Below, piece after piece: positions 25,318 through 32,883 of a DNA stretch of 64,000 nucleotides (the first letter of the stretch is position 1; every line of letters starts with the position of its first letter). The translations under genes and the position numbers were made by a program. The stretch comes from Phycisphaerales bacterium (lineage in GTDB: Bacteria; Planctomycetota; Phycisphaerae; UBA1845; Fen-1342): positions 1,736,001-1,800,000 of the forward strand of contig JADJWG010000001.1 in assembly GCA_016716475.1 (NCBI GenBank), written 5' to 3'. The notes below the pieces were generated by a model. The model ran no database searches, was not told the DNA's origin, and saw nothing but the letters and a program-made list of their open reading frames with translations.

Positions 25318-26316
25318 ATGAGAACCCTCGCACTGGCATGGATCCTGTGCGCCCTGTGTTCCGTGGCGCAGGCGCAACTGGTTGTCGGTAATGACCAATC
25401 GGGCGTTGCCACCATTTATGAGGTCAACGTTATCACGGGGGTCGCCACGCCGCTCTATTCCGCCAGTGACAGCAGCGCGAAGCCTTGGGGCATGGCGTAT
25501 GACGGCACCACGAACACGTTGTATTGGAACAACGGCTCGGTGCTGTTCAGTTCGCCCTTTGGAACACCCCTGACACCCACCAACCTGGGCACGATGTCCT
25601 ACGGTGCCGGCACGATCAACTTCGTCGCACTTTCCTTTTACAACGGTAAACTCTACGGCACGCGGAACATCGCGACCGAAGCGGTCTACGAGATCGATCC
25701 GGCCACCTTGCAAGCCACATTGGTCTATCAGTACAGTTCGTCCTTTGACTTCGGGGGGCTCGAACACGATGTCGCCACTGGCAAATTGTACGGGCTGAGT
25801 GATACCGCCCCCGCCGGGGAGGTCCGCGGGCTCTACGAGCTCGACATCGCCGCCCAAACGACGACCTTTCTGGCACCCTACCCCGCAGGCGAAACCGATA
25901 TAGACGGCCTCGCCGTCTACAACCGCATCGCCTATTACGTGACCGACGGTCCCAACAACGTCCAGGCGTTCTTCTACGTCTACGATGTCGGCACCGGCGC
26001 GCTGCTCGGTACGCTGCCGTCCCCGTTCACCGGCAGCGGCACGTTTTCGGCGGCCACCTTCATCGCGCGCCCGGTCACGAGTTGCCCGGGCGACTCGAAC
26101 GGTGACACGCTCGTGAACTTCGCCGACATCTCACCTTTCATTGCGGCCATCAAGGCCGGCAGTGCCACCAACTGGACCTGCGACCTGGCCGCGGGCCTGG
26201 GTCCCTATCGCAACAGCGACGCGAATGGCGACGGTACCGTGAATTTCGCCGACATTTCGCCGTTCATCTCGCTGCTCAAGAATCCCCCGCCCCAGTGCAG
26301 CAGCACTTGTCCGTAA
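25318..26316 (+). CDS. Secreted propeller-like protein with C-terminal dockerin-like calcium repeats
   Basis: 332 residues. The signal peptide MRTLALAWILCALCSVAQAQ is followed by a beta-rich domain of about 240 residues with repeated short motifs (KLYGTRN, KLYGLSD, IYEVNVITG, VYEIDPATLQ) resembling beta-propeller blades. The C-terminus carries two F-hand loops, DSNGDTLVNFAD and DANGDGTVNFAD, separated by about 35 residues and each followed by ISPFI, the dockerin-type arrangement common in Phycisphaerae exported proteins. GGAGGAGAACAG precedes the ATG. No cohesin partner is visible. Substrate unknown. Confidence 0.82.
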   Translation: MRTLALAWILCALCSVAQAQLVVGNDQSGVATIYEVNVITGVATPLYSASDSSAKPWGMAYDGTTNTLYWNNGSVLFSSPFGTPLTPTNLGTMSYGAGTINFVALSFYNGKLYGTRNIATEAVYEIDPATLQATLVYQYSSSFDFGGLEHDVATGKLYGLSDTAPAGEVRGLYELDIAAQTTTFLAPYPAGETDIDGLAVYNRIAYYVTDGPNNVQAFFYVYDVGTGALLGTLPSPFTGSGTFSAATFIARPVTSCPGDSNGDTLVNFADISPFIAAIKAGSATNWTCDLAAGLGPYRNSDANGDGTVNFADISPFISLLKNPPPQCSSTCP

Positions 26317-26343
26317 GCCGAGGATCGCGCACCGGATCGCCGG

Positions 26344-26373
26344 CCCACAGCCGCGCTGGAGCGCGGCTGTGGG
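26344..26373. terminator. Bidirectional hairpin between convergent genes
   Basis: CCCACAGCCGCGC (26344-26356) pairs perfectly with GCGCGGCTGTGGG (26361-26373) around a TGGA loop: 13 GC-rich base pairs. It lies between the plus gene ending at 26316 and the minus gene ending at 26391. There is no T run on either side. Confidence 0.7.
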
Positions 26374-26390
26374 CGGCAGTGGGTAGTGGT

Positions 26391-26912
26391 TTACGCCGCG
26401 GGCAGCCCCATGGCCCGGCGCCAGGCGCTGAGCTGACCCAGATGTGTCATGACGTGGCCCCCCAGGTAGAAACCGGCCGTTGCGCCGAGCGTCGGAAAAT
26501 TCTCGTGTCGGGCCTCGTCGGGATGCGGTCGCAGCAGGAGCTCATCAGGCGCCGCGGCCACCGCCGCAAATGCTGCGTGATAACCGGCAAAGAACTTCTC
26601 CCGCAGGGTCGCGAGCCCCGGATATACCGTGCCCGCGGCATCATCCTGGCACTCGGCCCCGGCTTCGAACAGTGCCACCCACTCCGCGGGGCAAGCGGCG
26701 TCCCCCGCCGGTTGACCCATTAACGCCAGCAACTTGCCGGGATAGAGGGCCAAATGCCCCAGTACAAACGACGCGTGGTTCGTGACGATGGTTTCTCCGC
26801 CGGGGCGCGGGTAGCGGGCGGCGCTCTGCGGGCTGATCCCGACAAGCAGGCGTTCCGCGTAGCGGATTCCCAGGCGAGCCGGGGCGACGATCATGGCACC
26901 CAGTTGAGACAT
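26391..26912 (-). CDS. DinB-family protein
   Basis: 173 residues. It has the four-helix DinB/YfiT pattern with metal-ligand histidines in NHASFVLGHLALYPGKL (about residues 45-61) and near the C-terminus in GGHVMTHLGQLSAWRRAMG (about 150-168). Members are thought to be thiol-dependent or metal-dependent transferases or hydrolases, but most are uncharacterised. AAGGAG 8 bases before the ATG at 26912 sets the start. A possible -10 (TATGAT on the minus strand) lies at 26959-26964. Monocistronic. Confidence 0.78.
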   Translation of the reverse strand: MSQLGAMIVAPARLGIRYAERLLVGISPQSAARYPRPGGETIVTNHASFVLGHLALYPGKLLALMGQPAGDAACPAEWVALFEAGAECQDDAAGTVYPGLATLREKFFAGYHAAFAAVAAAPDELLLRPHPDEARHENFPTLGATAGFYLGGHVMTHLGQLSAWRRAMGLPAA

Positions 26913-27124
26913 CGGCGCACTCCTTCCTCGGGCTCTGACCAGCCCGTACGGTGTCCGGATCATAGGAGCGTCATAACTTCTGGCATGTCCGACCCCGGTG
27001 TTGTGCTCCTGGTTGTCTGTCGGAATCGGGGAGTTGAAGTACCAGCCGGAAGCGGCGTAATAGCGAGACTGAGGGGTGAAATTGATAGTGCGCCGCATCC
27101 GGGAATCTTGGAATGCGGGGTACT

Positions 27125-27559
27125 CTACCTGGAATCGTCCATTGCAGTATGAATGATGCCCGCATTCACAGCCGGCATGTCGAGCCGGAGGAGTTGATCC
27201 CGCGTCACCCACAGGCAAGCGTCGCTAGCGAGCGGCTGGGCCTCGCCCCGCACCCAGCGACAAATGACAGGGACGAGGTGGACGATGCGGTCGTTATATT
27301 CGCAGACGACTGTGGGCAGAGTGTGTTCGACGGTTGCCACCACGCCGCATTCTTCCACCAGTTCACGAACGGCACACTCCTCGGGCGACTCCCCGGGGTG
27401 CAACTTGCCACCAGGAAACTCCCACAGGCCACCCAGGTGGGCATGGGCATGTCGTTTCGCGACGAGCCAGAGGTCATCACGATGGACCAGCGCGAGTGCG
27501 ACTTGGTGCACGAACTTGGGACCGGCTTGGTACCTGCCGTCGGCCATGGTGCCGAGCAT
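27125..27559 (-). CDS. Nudix hydrolase, MutT-like
   Basis: 144 residues from the chosen start. A complete Nudix box, GKLHPGESPEECAVREL then VEECGV, lies at about residues 51-73 and fits GX5EX7REUXEEXGU. The preceding GGLWEFPGG is the MutT-type substrate segment, so removal of oxidised nucleoside triphosphates such as 8-oxo-dGTP is likely. Starts at 27571, 27559 and 27547 are all possible, and none has a ribosome site. The open frame to 27697 upstream is not needed. Confidence 0.8.
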   Translation of the reverse strand: MLGTMADGRYQAGPKFVHQVALALVHRDDLWLVAKRHAHAHLGGLWEFPGGKLHPGESPEECAVRELVEECGVVATVEHTLPTVVCEYNDRIVHLVPVICRWVRGEAQPLASDACLWVTRDQLLRLDMPAVNAGIIHTAMDDSR

Positions 27560-27571
27560 GATTGCGAACAT

Positions 27572-27805
27572 TCGTGTGGTCGCCAAGAGCGATGCACACC
27601 GGCAAGTTGTATGCGCAGCGCAACGGCGCCTGAAGGTGCGTGGCTGGGTCGCGGCTGTTTGTGGATACCCGGCCGGTTGTGAAGAGGGGAAAAACACGAA
27701 TTATCGAGGGAAAACGGGAACGCTCACGAACCCTGTTTCGGGCTGGATCGGCAAGAATCGACGAATGTGTATCTCTTTTATTAAAAACATGTTACGCATA
27801 ATTGA
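27572..27805. other. AT-richer intergenic stretch
   Basis: This stretch lies upstream of the Nudix gene and has clearly lower GC than its surroundings, especially at 27690-27810 (for example TTTTATTAAAAACATG). It probably contains the Nudix promoter; on the minus strand GATAAT near 27700 is a possible -10 without a good -35. No coding sequence is supported. Confidence 0.4.
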
Positions 27806-27833
27806 GTGGGCGGGGAGCCGCCCGCTGGTTTTT
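27806..27833 (+). terminator. Intrinsic terminator
   Basis: GTGGGCGG (27806-27813) pairs with CCGCCCGC (27818-27825) around GGAG and is followed by TGG and TTTTT (27829-27833). No plus-strand gene ends just before it, so it either insulates the promoter directly downstream or ends an unannotated transcript. Confidence 0.65.
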
Positions 27834-27834
27834 G

Positions 27835-27863
27835 TAGACAGGGGGTAGGCGATGTGTTATAGT
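27835..27863 (+). promoter_or_regulatory. Strong extended -10 promoter
   Basis: TAGACA (27835-27840), a 17-base spacer and TATAGT (27858-27863), with the extended element TGT directly before the -10. This is the strongest promoter match in the window. Predicted transcription start is about 27870. Confidence 0.75.
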
Positions 27864-27869
27864 CCCGGG

Positions 27870-27976
27870 AGTCGGCGGCCCATGAGGCCCCCCCGAAACG
27901 GACACGATTTTGCGGCTGTTCTAGCCGTGGCGCGCTTCCGGGACCGGCCTTCGGGTTCGGTCCCGGAAGTTTTTTT
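27870..27976 (+). ncRNA. Candidate structured small RNA or attenuator leader
   Basis: A unit of about 107 nt runs from the predicted start of the strong promoter to the T run of an intrinsic terminator. It can form three successive hairpins: GGCC/GGCC around CATGA, CGGCT/AGCCG around GTTCT, and the 12-bp terminator stem. No open frame with a ribosome site is inside. Either it is an independent small RNA, or it is a leader whose terminator controls read-through into the PyrK-like gene, which starts 92 bases later. It does not resemble SRP RNA, and I see no PyrR-binding loop inside the transcript. Confidence 0.5.
27935..27976 (+). terminator. Strong intrinsic terminator
   Basis: CTTCCGGGACCG (27935-27946) pairs perfectly with CGGTCCCGGAAG (27958-27969). 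The 11-nt loop can pair further around TTCG. Seven T residues follow (27970-27976). Confidence 0.9.
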
Positions 27977-28068
27977 AGGATCGCACGGCGTCGTGGAGTG
28001 CGGTGTGGGCATGCGTGTGCAGCGCGTTCACAGAATGCAGCGGCGGCGCTGAGCAGGTGAAGGATTCC

Positions 28069-29055
28069 ATGCAGGCCACTCCCAATGCCGGGACGGCGCA
28101 GTGTGCGCGCGGAGCGCGAGTTGTACGTCGCGAGGCAATTTGCCGCGAGCATGTCTGGATCGAGTGTGCCCTGCCGGAATTTCCACCCAGCGTGCCGGGA
28201 CAATTTCTCCAGTTGCTTTGTCGTGAGGAGGACAGCGCGGGGCAGGAATGTGAGCAGGAGTGGCTCGCAGACGGTTTTCCGTCGCTCCATAACGCGGATG
28301 TGTCGGAGGTGCGACCCTATCTTCGACGTCCTTTCAGCATCGCGGATCGGTGGGATACAGCGGCGGGTGCCACCCACCTGGTGATTATCTCGCGCGCGAT
28401 CGGAGTTGGCACACGCTGGCTCGACCGACTTGCGGAAGGTGACGAGTTGAACATCACCGGTCCGCTCGGACGCGGGTTTCGAATCCCCGCTCTGGATGTT
28501 CCGCTCCTGCTGATCGGTGGGGGTGTTGGTATCCCGCCGCTGCTATATTTTGCGCGGCAGCTCTGGGCGGCTGGCCACCGCGATGTAACCCTGGTGCTCG
28601 GTGCGCTTGCGCGCGATTTGCTCGCGGTTCACCTTGTCACCCCACCGGCGGAGGATGGCACCCCCACCCCCTGTGTGATGCTGCCAGGTGCAGCCCCTTA
28701 CGATACGATCATCACGAGTGACGACGGCTCGATCGGTCTGCAAGGGCGCGTGACCACCGGCCTGGCACGCTGGCACGACCTGCGTGGCGCGACCGCCAGC
28801 GGCACGCTGGTGTGCGCATGCGGTCCGGAGGGCATGTTGCACGCCGTCGCAAAGCAGACGCGCGCGCTGGGATTCGCGTGCCAGTTGTGCATTGAACGAC
28901 CGATGGGGTGCGGCGTCGGTACCTGCCTCTCGTGCGTGGTGCGCCGGCGCGACGAACATCACCCGGCCGGTTGGCGCTGGGCCCTGGCGTGCAGCGACGG
29001 GCCGGTCTTCGAACGCGATGAATTGCTCGACTACGCGGACGCCGAGCGTGCATGA
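28069..29055 (+). CDS. PyrK-like dihydroorotate dehydrogenase electron-transfer subunit
   Basis: 328 residues of the ferredoxin-reductase fold. It has the FAD motif LRRPFSIAD (about 84-92), the nucleotide-binding IGGGVGIPPLLYF and a C-terminal [2Fe-2S] loop, CQLCIERPMGCGVGTCLSC, with a further Cys in ALACSDGPVF. The Cys spacing is that of PyrK, which passes electrons from the dehydrogenase to NAD. Between the first FAD strand and RPFS there is an extra acidic stretch of about 30 residues (EEDSAGQECEQEW...). AAGGA precedes the ATG. No pyrD is adjacent, so the partner lies elsewhere or the protein serves another enzyme. Confidence 0.82.
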   Translation: MQATPNAGTAQCARGARVVRREAICREHVWIECALPEFPPSVPGQFLQLLCREEDSAGQECEQEWLADGFPSLHNADVSEVRPYLRRPFSIADRWDTAAGATHLVIISRAIGVGTRWLDRLAEGDELNITGPLGRGFRIPALDVPLLLIGGGVGIPPLLYFARQLWAAGHRDVTLVLGALARDLLAVHLVTPPAEDGTPTPCVMLPGAAPYDTIITSDDGSIGLQGRVTTGLARWHDLRGATASGTLVCACGPEGMLHAVAKQTRALGFACQLCIERPMGCGVGTCLSCVVRRRDEHHPAGWRWALACSDGPVFERDELLDYADAERA

Positions 29056-29058
29056 TTC

Positions 29059-30063
29059 ATGCAGCGCGCGGATGCGAGTGGCTGGATGCGAAGATACACA
29101 GGGTCGTTGGCCGGTGTGCTGCTAGCGGGGAGCACCCTCTGTGTTTGTTGCGTTGGAGGGGGGGGCTGTCATTCACCGGACGGTCAGGGTATGCGCCTGC
29201 GGGGCGAAGCCGAGCCGCTGAATGTGGCATTGGTGCTGTCCCGCACGGCCGAGGCCGCTGAGGCCGACAATCCGTTCGATGAGTACATACCCCTGCAGGA
29301 AGCTTTGTCTGCGGCTTTGAACCGTCCTCTCGCGATCGAGGCATGCTATCCGCAACAGGTATTTGCCGGCCTGAAGGAGGCCTGGTACGACTTTGTCGTG
29401 CTGACGCCCGTGCAGTATGCCGAGCTCGTGCGCTCGTCGCACCCGCATGTACCGCTGGATGTGCTCGTGACGGCCGTGGACAAACAAAGCCGCCCCTCCC
29501 GAGCCGCGGTATTGGTCGCAGCGCAGGGTGGACCCGTCTCGACTGTGTCGGCCGTAAGGGGACACCGGGTGGCCTTCGGCCCTGAAGGTGACGCACTGAC
29601 GCATCACGCCGCCCTCATGCTGCTGGCGGATGCCGGAGTGCGGGCGGTTGACCTGGCGAAGGAACGTACCGTCGGTGTCCGTGGGGCCGAACTGCTCCAC
29701 CTGCCGCGCGCGACCGAGGTGCTGCGGGCAGTTGCCACAGGTGCTGTGATCGCGGGCTTCATCGATGAACTCGAGTGGGAGCGCTTCGTGGCGGGGCCGC
29801 CCGGTTCCGGGCCGCGTCCGGAGCAGTTGCTGGTGGTGGCACGGACCGTCGCCTTGCCACCCCGGCTCGTGCTCGTATCGGCGCAAGTACCGCGCGAGGT
29901 ACGGCGGCTGGCGCGCCAGGCACTGCTGCGGTTTGGGCGTGAGCGACCGGAGATTTTCGATCCGCTGACCATCGGCGGATTCGTTGATCCGGAAGTCGAT
30001 GCGCTCCTGGCCTGTGACCAGTTGCTCGATTATGACCTTCCGACAGCGGGGCCGCTCGACTGA
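29059..30063 (+). CDS. PhnD-like periplasmic substrate-binding lipoprotein
   Basis: 334 residues. The N-terminus (from MRRYTGSLAGVLLAGSTLC) is a signal peptide ending in a Cys-rich lipobox region (CVGGGGCHS). The mature part has the phosphate/phosphite/phosphonate-binding layout: an opening beta strand LNVALVLSRTAE, YIPLQEALSAALNRPLAIE, YDFVVLTPVQYAELV and RGHRVAFGPEGDALTHHAALMLL. No phosphonate permease genes are nearby, so it may be a stand-alone sensor or binding protein. The ATG is three bases after the pyrK stop; an in-frame ATG at 29086 would give a shorter signal peptide. Confidence 0.72.
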   Translation: MQRADASGWMRRYTGSLAGVLLAGSTLCVCCVGGGGCHSPDGQGMRLRGEAEPLNVALVLSRTAEAAEADNPFDEYIPLQEALSAALNRPLAIEACYPQQVFAGLKEAWYDFVVLTPVQYAELVRSSHPHVPLDVLVTAVDKQSRPSRAAVLVAAQGGPVSTVSAVRGHRVAFGPEGDALTHHAALMLLADAGVRAVDLAKERTVGVRGAELLHLPRATEVLRAVATGAVIAGFIDELEWERFVAGPPGSGPRPEQLLVVARTVALPPRLVLVSAQVPREVRRLARQALLRFGRERPEIFDPLTIGGFVDPEVDALLACDQLLDYDLPTAGPLD

Positions 30064-30065
30064 CG

Positions 30066-30863
30066 ATGCCGTACCGCCCCCTGAAGCCATCGGATCTGCT
30101 TCCCAAGGGCCCGCTGCGGCGCGTGGGGCAGCATGTGTACCTCCATGACAGTCTGCCGAGCACGAATGCGTTCCTGCTGGCCGAGGCCGGGAGCGTCGGT
30201 GACGGCGCGGTGGTCGCGGCAGAGTACCAAACCGCCGGCCGCGGCCGACTTGGACGGCGATGGGAAGCACCGCGCGGCTCCTCCTTACTTGTAAGCATAC
30301 TCCTGATCGAGCCGCCGGATTCTCCGCTACTGACCCCGGCAGCGCTGCTCGCCGCCGTTGCGGCCTGTGAAGCCGTCACGGCTGCGACGACATGTGAGCC
30401 GCAGATTCGCTGGCCCAATGACGTGGTATGTGACGGGCGCAAGCTGGGGGGGGTGCTGGCAGAGTCGCGCCCTCTTGGCAGGAAGCGAGCTCTCGTTTTG
30501 GGGATCGGGCTCAACTGCCTGCAGCACCGTGGGCACTTTGCCGGAGATCTGGCTACGAAAGCGACGTCACTCGAATTGGAGTGCACGCAACGCGTGGAGC
30601 GCGGCCCCATCGCCGCGGCGCTGCTTGCTCGACTCGATGCCTGGATCGCCGAGGTGTCTCAAACATCGGAAGGCCCTGTGGCGCTCTGGCGGGCCTGGCG
30701 CATGAGGTGCCCCGATGTAGGCGCGCGTGTTACACTGCACCATGATGCCCGGACGTACACGGGCACGGCCGTGGACGTAACCGACGAGGGCCACCTCATC
30801 GTTGAGCTCGATGAGGGCGGGAGGCGCGTGTTTGCCGCGGAAACGACGACGCGGGACTGGTAA
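30066..30863 (+). CDS. birA: Biotin--[acetyl-CoA-carboxylase] ligase
   Basis: 265 residues. It attaches biotin to the carrier protein of carboxylases through biotinyl-AMP. The biotin/ATP loop is AEYQTAGRGRLGRRWEAPRG (about 55-74), followed by SSLLVSILL, IRWPNDVVCDGRKLGGVLAE (about 116-135) and LVLGIGLNCLQ. A C-terminal SH3-like domain ends the protein (GTAVDVTDEGHLIVELDEGG). There is no N-terminal HTH, so it is a mono-functional ligase rather than an E. coli-type repressor. The ATG lies two bases after the previous stop, suggesting an operon with the two genes before it. Confidence 0.92.
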   Translation: MPYRPLKPSDLLPKGPLRRVGQHVYLHDSLPSTNAFLLAEAGSVGDGAVVAAEYQTAGRGRLGRRWEAPRGSSLLVSILLIEPPDSPLLTPAALLAAVAACEAVTAATTCEPQIRWPNDVVCDGRKLGGVLAESRPLGRKRALVLGIGLNCLQHRGHFAGDLATKATSLELECTQRVERGPIAAALLARLDAWIAEVSQTSEGPVALWRAWRMRCPDVGARVTLHHDARTYTGTAVDVTDEGHLIVELDEGGRRVFAAETTTRDW

Positions 30864-31032
30864 GCCGCACGCTGCCGAGCGGCATGCGACGGGCGCTCGG
30901 CGATCGAGCGCGAACCGGGGCGAACCGAGCCAGTTGTCGCTGCAGCACAAGGGAGTCGGCCAGTCGTCGGCCATTGGTGAGCGTACGGTCACGGGGGGGC
31001 GGCAAGGATGCACTGTTTCTTCGTGCTACCCT

Positions 31033-32865
31033 GTGGGAGCTGCTTTCCTGTTGACATTGGGCATCGGGCTCGCGATGCAAACGGTGCTCACCGAGGCCAT
31101 GCTGCAAACGGGAATGTTGCGTGGCGCACTGGGGGGCCTGCTGCTGGCGCTTGCCGTGGGAGCGCTTGGGGGTACGGTCTTGCCACACCGGATGCTGGGA
31201 GTGCTGTCCCGCTGGCGCCGGAACCCGGTCGGTGATGGCAGAACACAGATGGAACTCGCCACTGCGCTGGGCAGTGCATTCTTGGCGCTGACGGCACTGG
31301 GATTGACGGTACTCGTACTGGTAGCCGCTCAACTGGAAAACTGGCGTGCTGCACTGACGGCGGCCTTCCTCCTGCCTGGGGGTATGTTGCTTACCCTTGT
31401 GACCGCTCCACTATGGCTCACACTCTCGCTGGTGGGAGCGCTCGGGGCACGTACGGTGCTGGCCATCCACGGTTGGCAACGGACGCAGGATTCCACCCGT
31501 ATCGGGCTGTTCTGGGCGGGTCTTCTCTTGGGCGCATTGTGGGCTGCGGGACTGGGTGCGACGGCGCTGCGTGACGAACTGCTGCGCGTGGGTGCGCTGC
31601 TGGCAGTGTTCGCGGCCGCAGCGGGCGTGGCATGGCAACGGTGGTCCGAAGGATCGGTCCATGGCTTGGCAACCATGAGCGGAGGCCCTGTGGTCCCGCT
31701 GGGCGCAAGAGCTCGGAACCGCGGGACGGCACGCTGGATTCTGCTTGGTGCAACCGCCTACGTACTCACGGCGGCAGTGCTCCATGCCGCCCCTTGCTGG
31801 GTGACCGAGCGAATTACCATGGCGGCCATGCTCGCGGCAAGCATGGGTGGCCTCGGCTGTGGCGCCGTGCTTGCACGGACGGTTTTGCAGCGCGGATGGT
31901 CTCGGGCGGGGTTGGCCGTCTGGATGCCTGGGTTGCTTGGTGCCGCTGCCGGTGCGTTGGTCTGGTCGGGAGCGGCGGTCGGTGCCCTGGCCGTGGTGGG
32001 TGCCTCCGGGGGTGTCGTGCTGGTGTGCCATGCCCGTCAGGCGGACCGCGCGATGTGGCGCGCGGGAGCTTCACACGCCGCGCGCGCGGCGGCCGTGTGT
32101 GGAGGCGTGCTGCTCGCAGGATGCGGTGCGATGCTGTGGCCTGATGCGCAATCGCACGCCTCGGTGCTGCTCATGGTGAGTCTGGGCCTGGTGGGTTGGA
32201 CCGGCGTGGGATTGTGTTTGCGGAGGGGACTGTTGCCAGTTGTTCGTGGTGCCGGACTTCTGGCTGTGCTGACGGTGCTGGGGCTGATGGCGGTGGCAGC
32301 ATGGGAATGGGAGCGCACCGCTGGTGGCGCCCGCGGGTGGGGTGCGGGACAAGCGAGTGAGATGATTGTGCCGACGGGGGTGCGCGCCATGATCGACGGT
32401 CTCGGCGCCCGCGTGGCGTGGGTGACTGTCGCCCCTGGTTCGACGAAAACACGCAGCGCCTGGTACCTGGACCTGGAAGCTCGGCGCTGGGACGTCATCG
32501 TACTGGTGCCGGGTGCTGAGCCCCTATCTGTGCGGGCAGCGCGCCGAGTTGTGGCCCGGGCCGAGCGCGCCCTGCTCCCGGGAGGGCGACTGCTTGTCGC
32601 CGACCCGGGTCACAGTTCGGAAGCCGATCTTCCCGGCGGTCCGATTGCACGGGCCGCGTGGGCGGCGCGGGCCAGCGGTGGTGTGGCGCACGCGGCGGTT
32701 GGTGTGCTGGAATTCCGAACCGATGCCGGTACCTGGCGACTGCTCGCGTGCGGATCGGATGTGGGGGCGTGGCTCGCCGATAGTCCGCGCGCCGCAGGGG
32801 TGCAGGCGGACTACTACCCGGTGCGTACCCGTACGGAACTCGAAAGTCTGGAACGCAATCGTTGA
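31033..32865 (+). CDS. Polytopic membrane protein with C-terminal spermidine synthase-like domain; start uncertain
   Basis: About 610 residues. Up to 13 hydrophobic segments cover roughly residues 1-430, very rich in Ala, Gly, Leu and Val. The C-terminal 170 residues resemble the methyltransferase fold of spermidine synthases (RWDVIVLVPGAEP, then AERALLPGGRLLVAD), as in membrane-fused spermidine synthase-like proteins, but no aminopropyl-transfer signature is intact. The frame is open far upstream into birA without a good start. GTG 31033 is a tentative choice with no ribosome site. An ATG with AAGG at 31008 lies in another frame, so a start-proximal frameshift is possible. Confidence 0.6.
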   Translation: MGAAFLLTLGIGLAMQTVLTEAMLQTGMLRGALGGLLLALAVGALGGTVLPHRMLGVLSRWRRNPVGDGRTQMELATALGSAFLALTALGLTVLVLVAAQLENWRAALTAAFLLPGGMLLTLVTAPLWLTLSLVGALGARTVLAIHGWQRTQDSTRIGLFWAGLLLGALWAAGLGATALRDELLRVGALLAVFAAAAGVAWQRWSEGSVHGLATMSGGPVVPLGARARNRGTARWILLGATAYVLTAAVLHAAPCWVTERITMAAMLAASMGGLGCGAVLARTVLQRGWSRAGLAVWMPGLLGAAAGALVWSGAAVGALAVVGASGGVVLVCHARQADRAMWRAGASHAARAAAVCGGVLLAGCGAMLWPDAQSHASVLLMVSLGLVGWTGVGLCLRRGLLPVVRGAGLLAVLTVLGLMAVAAWEWERTAGGARGWGAGQASEMIVPTGVRAMIDGLGARVAWVTVAPGSTKTRSAWYLDLEARRWDVIVLVPGAEPLSVRAARRVVARAERALLPGGRLLVADPGHSSEADLPGGPIARAAWAARASGGVAHAAVGVLEFRTDAGTWRLLACGSDVGAWLADSPRAAGVQADYYPVRTRTELESLERNR

Positions 32866-32883
32866 GCCCGGTGCTGGGCAGCG

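Noticed and set aside
27850..27880. PyrR-binding loop upstream of the PyrK-like gene
   Set aside because: AGTCCCGGGAGTC resembles the consensus but overlaps the -10 element, so it would not be in the transcript.
27870..27976. SRP (4.5S) RNA
   Set aside because: The length is similar, but the conserved asymmetric loop and GGAA tetraloop of SRP RNA are absent.
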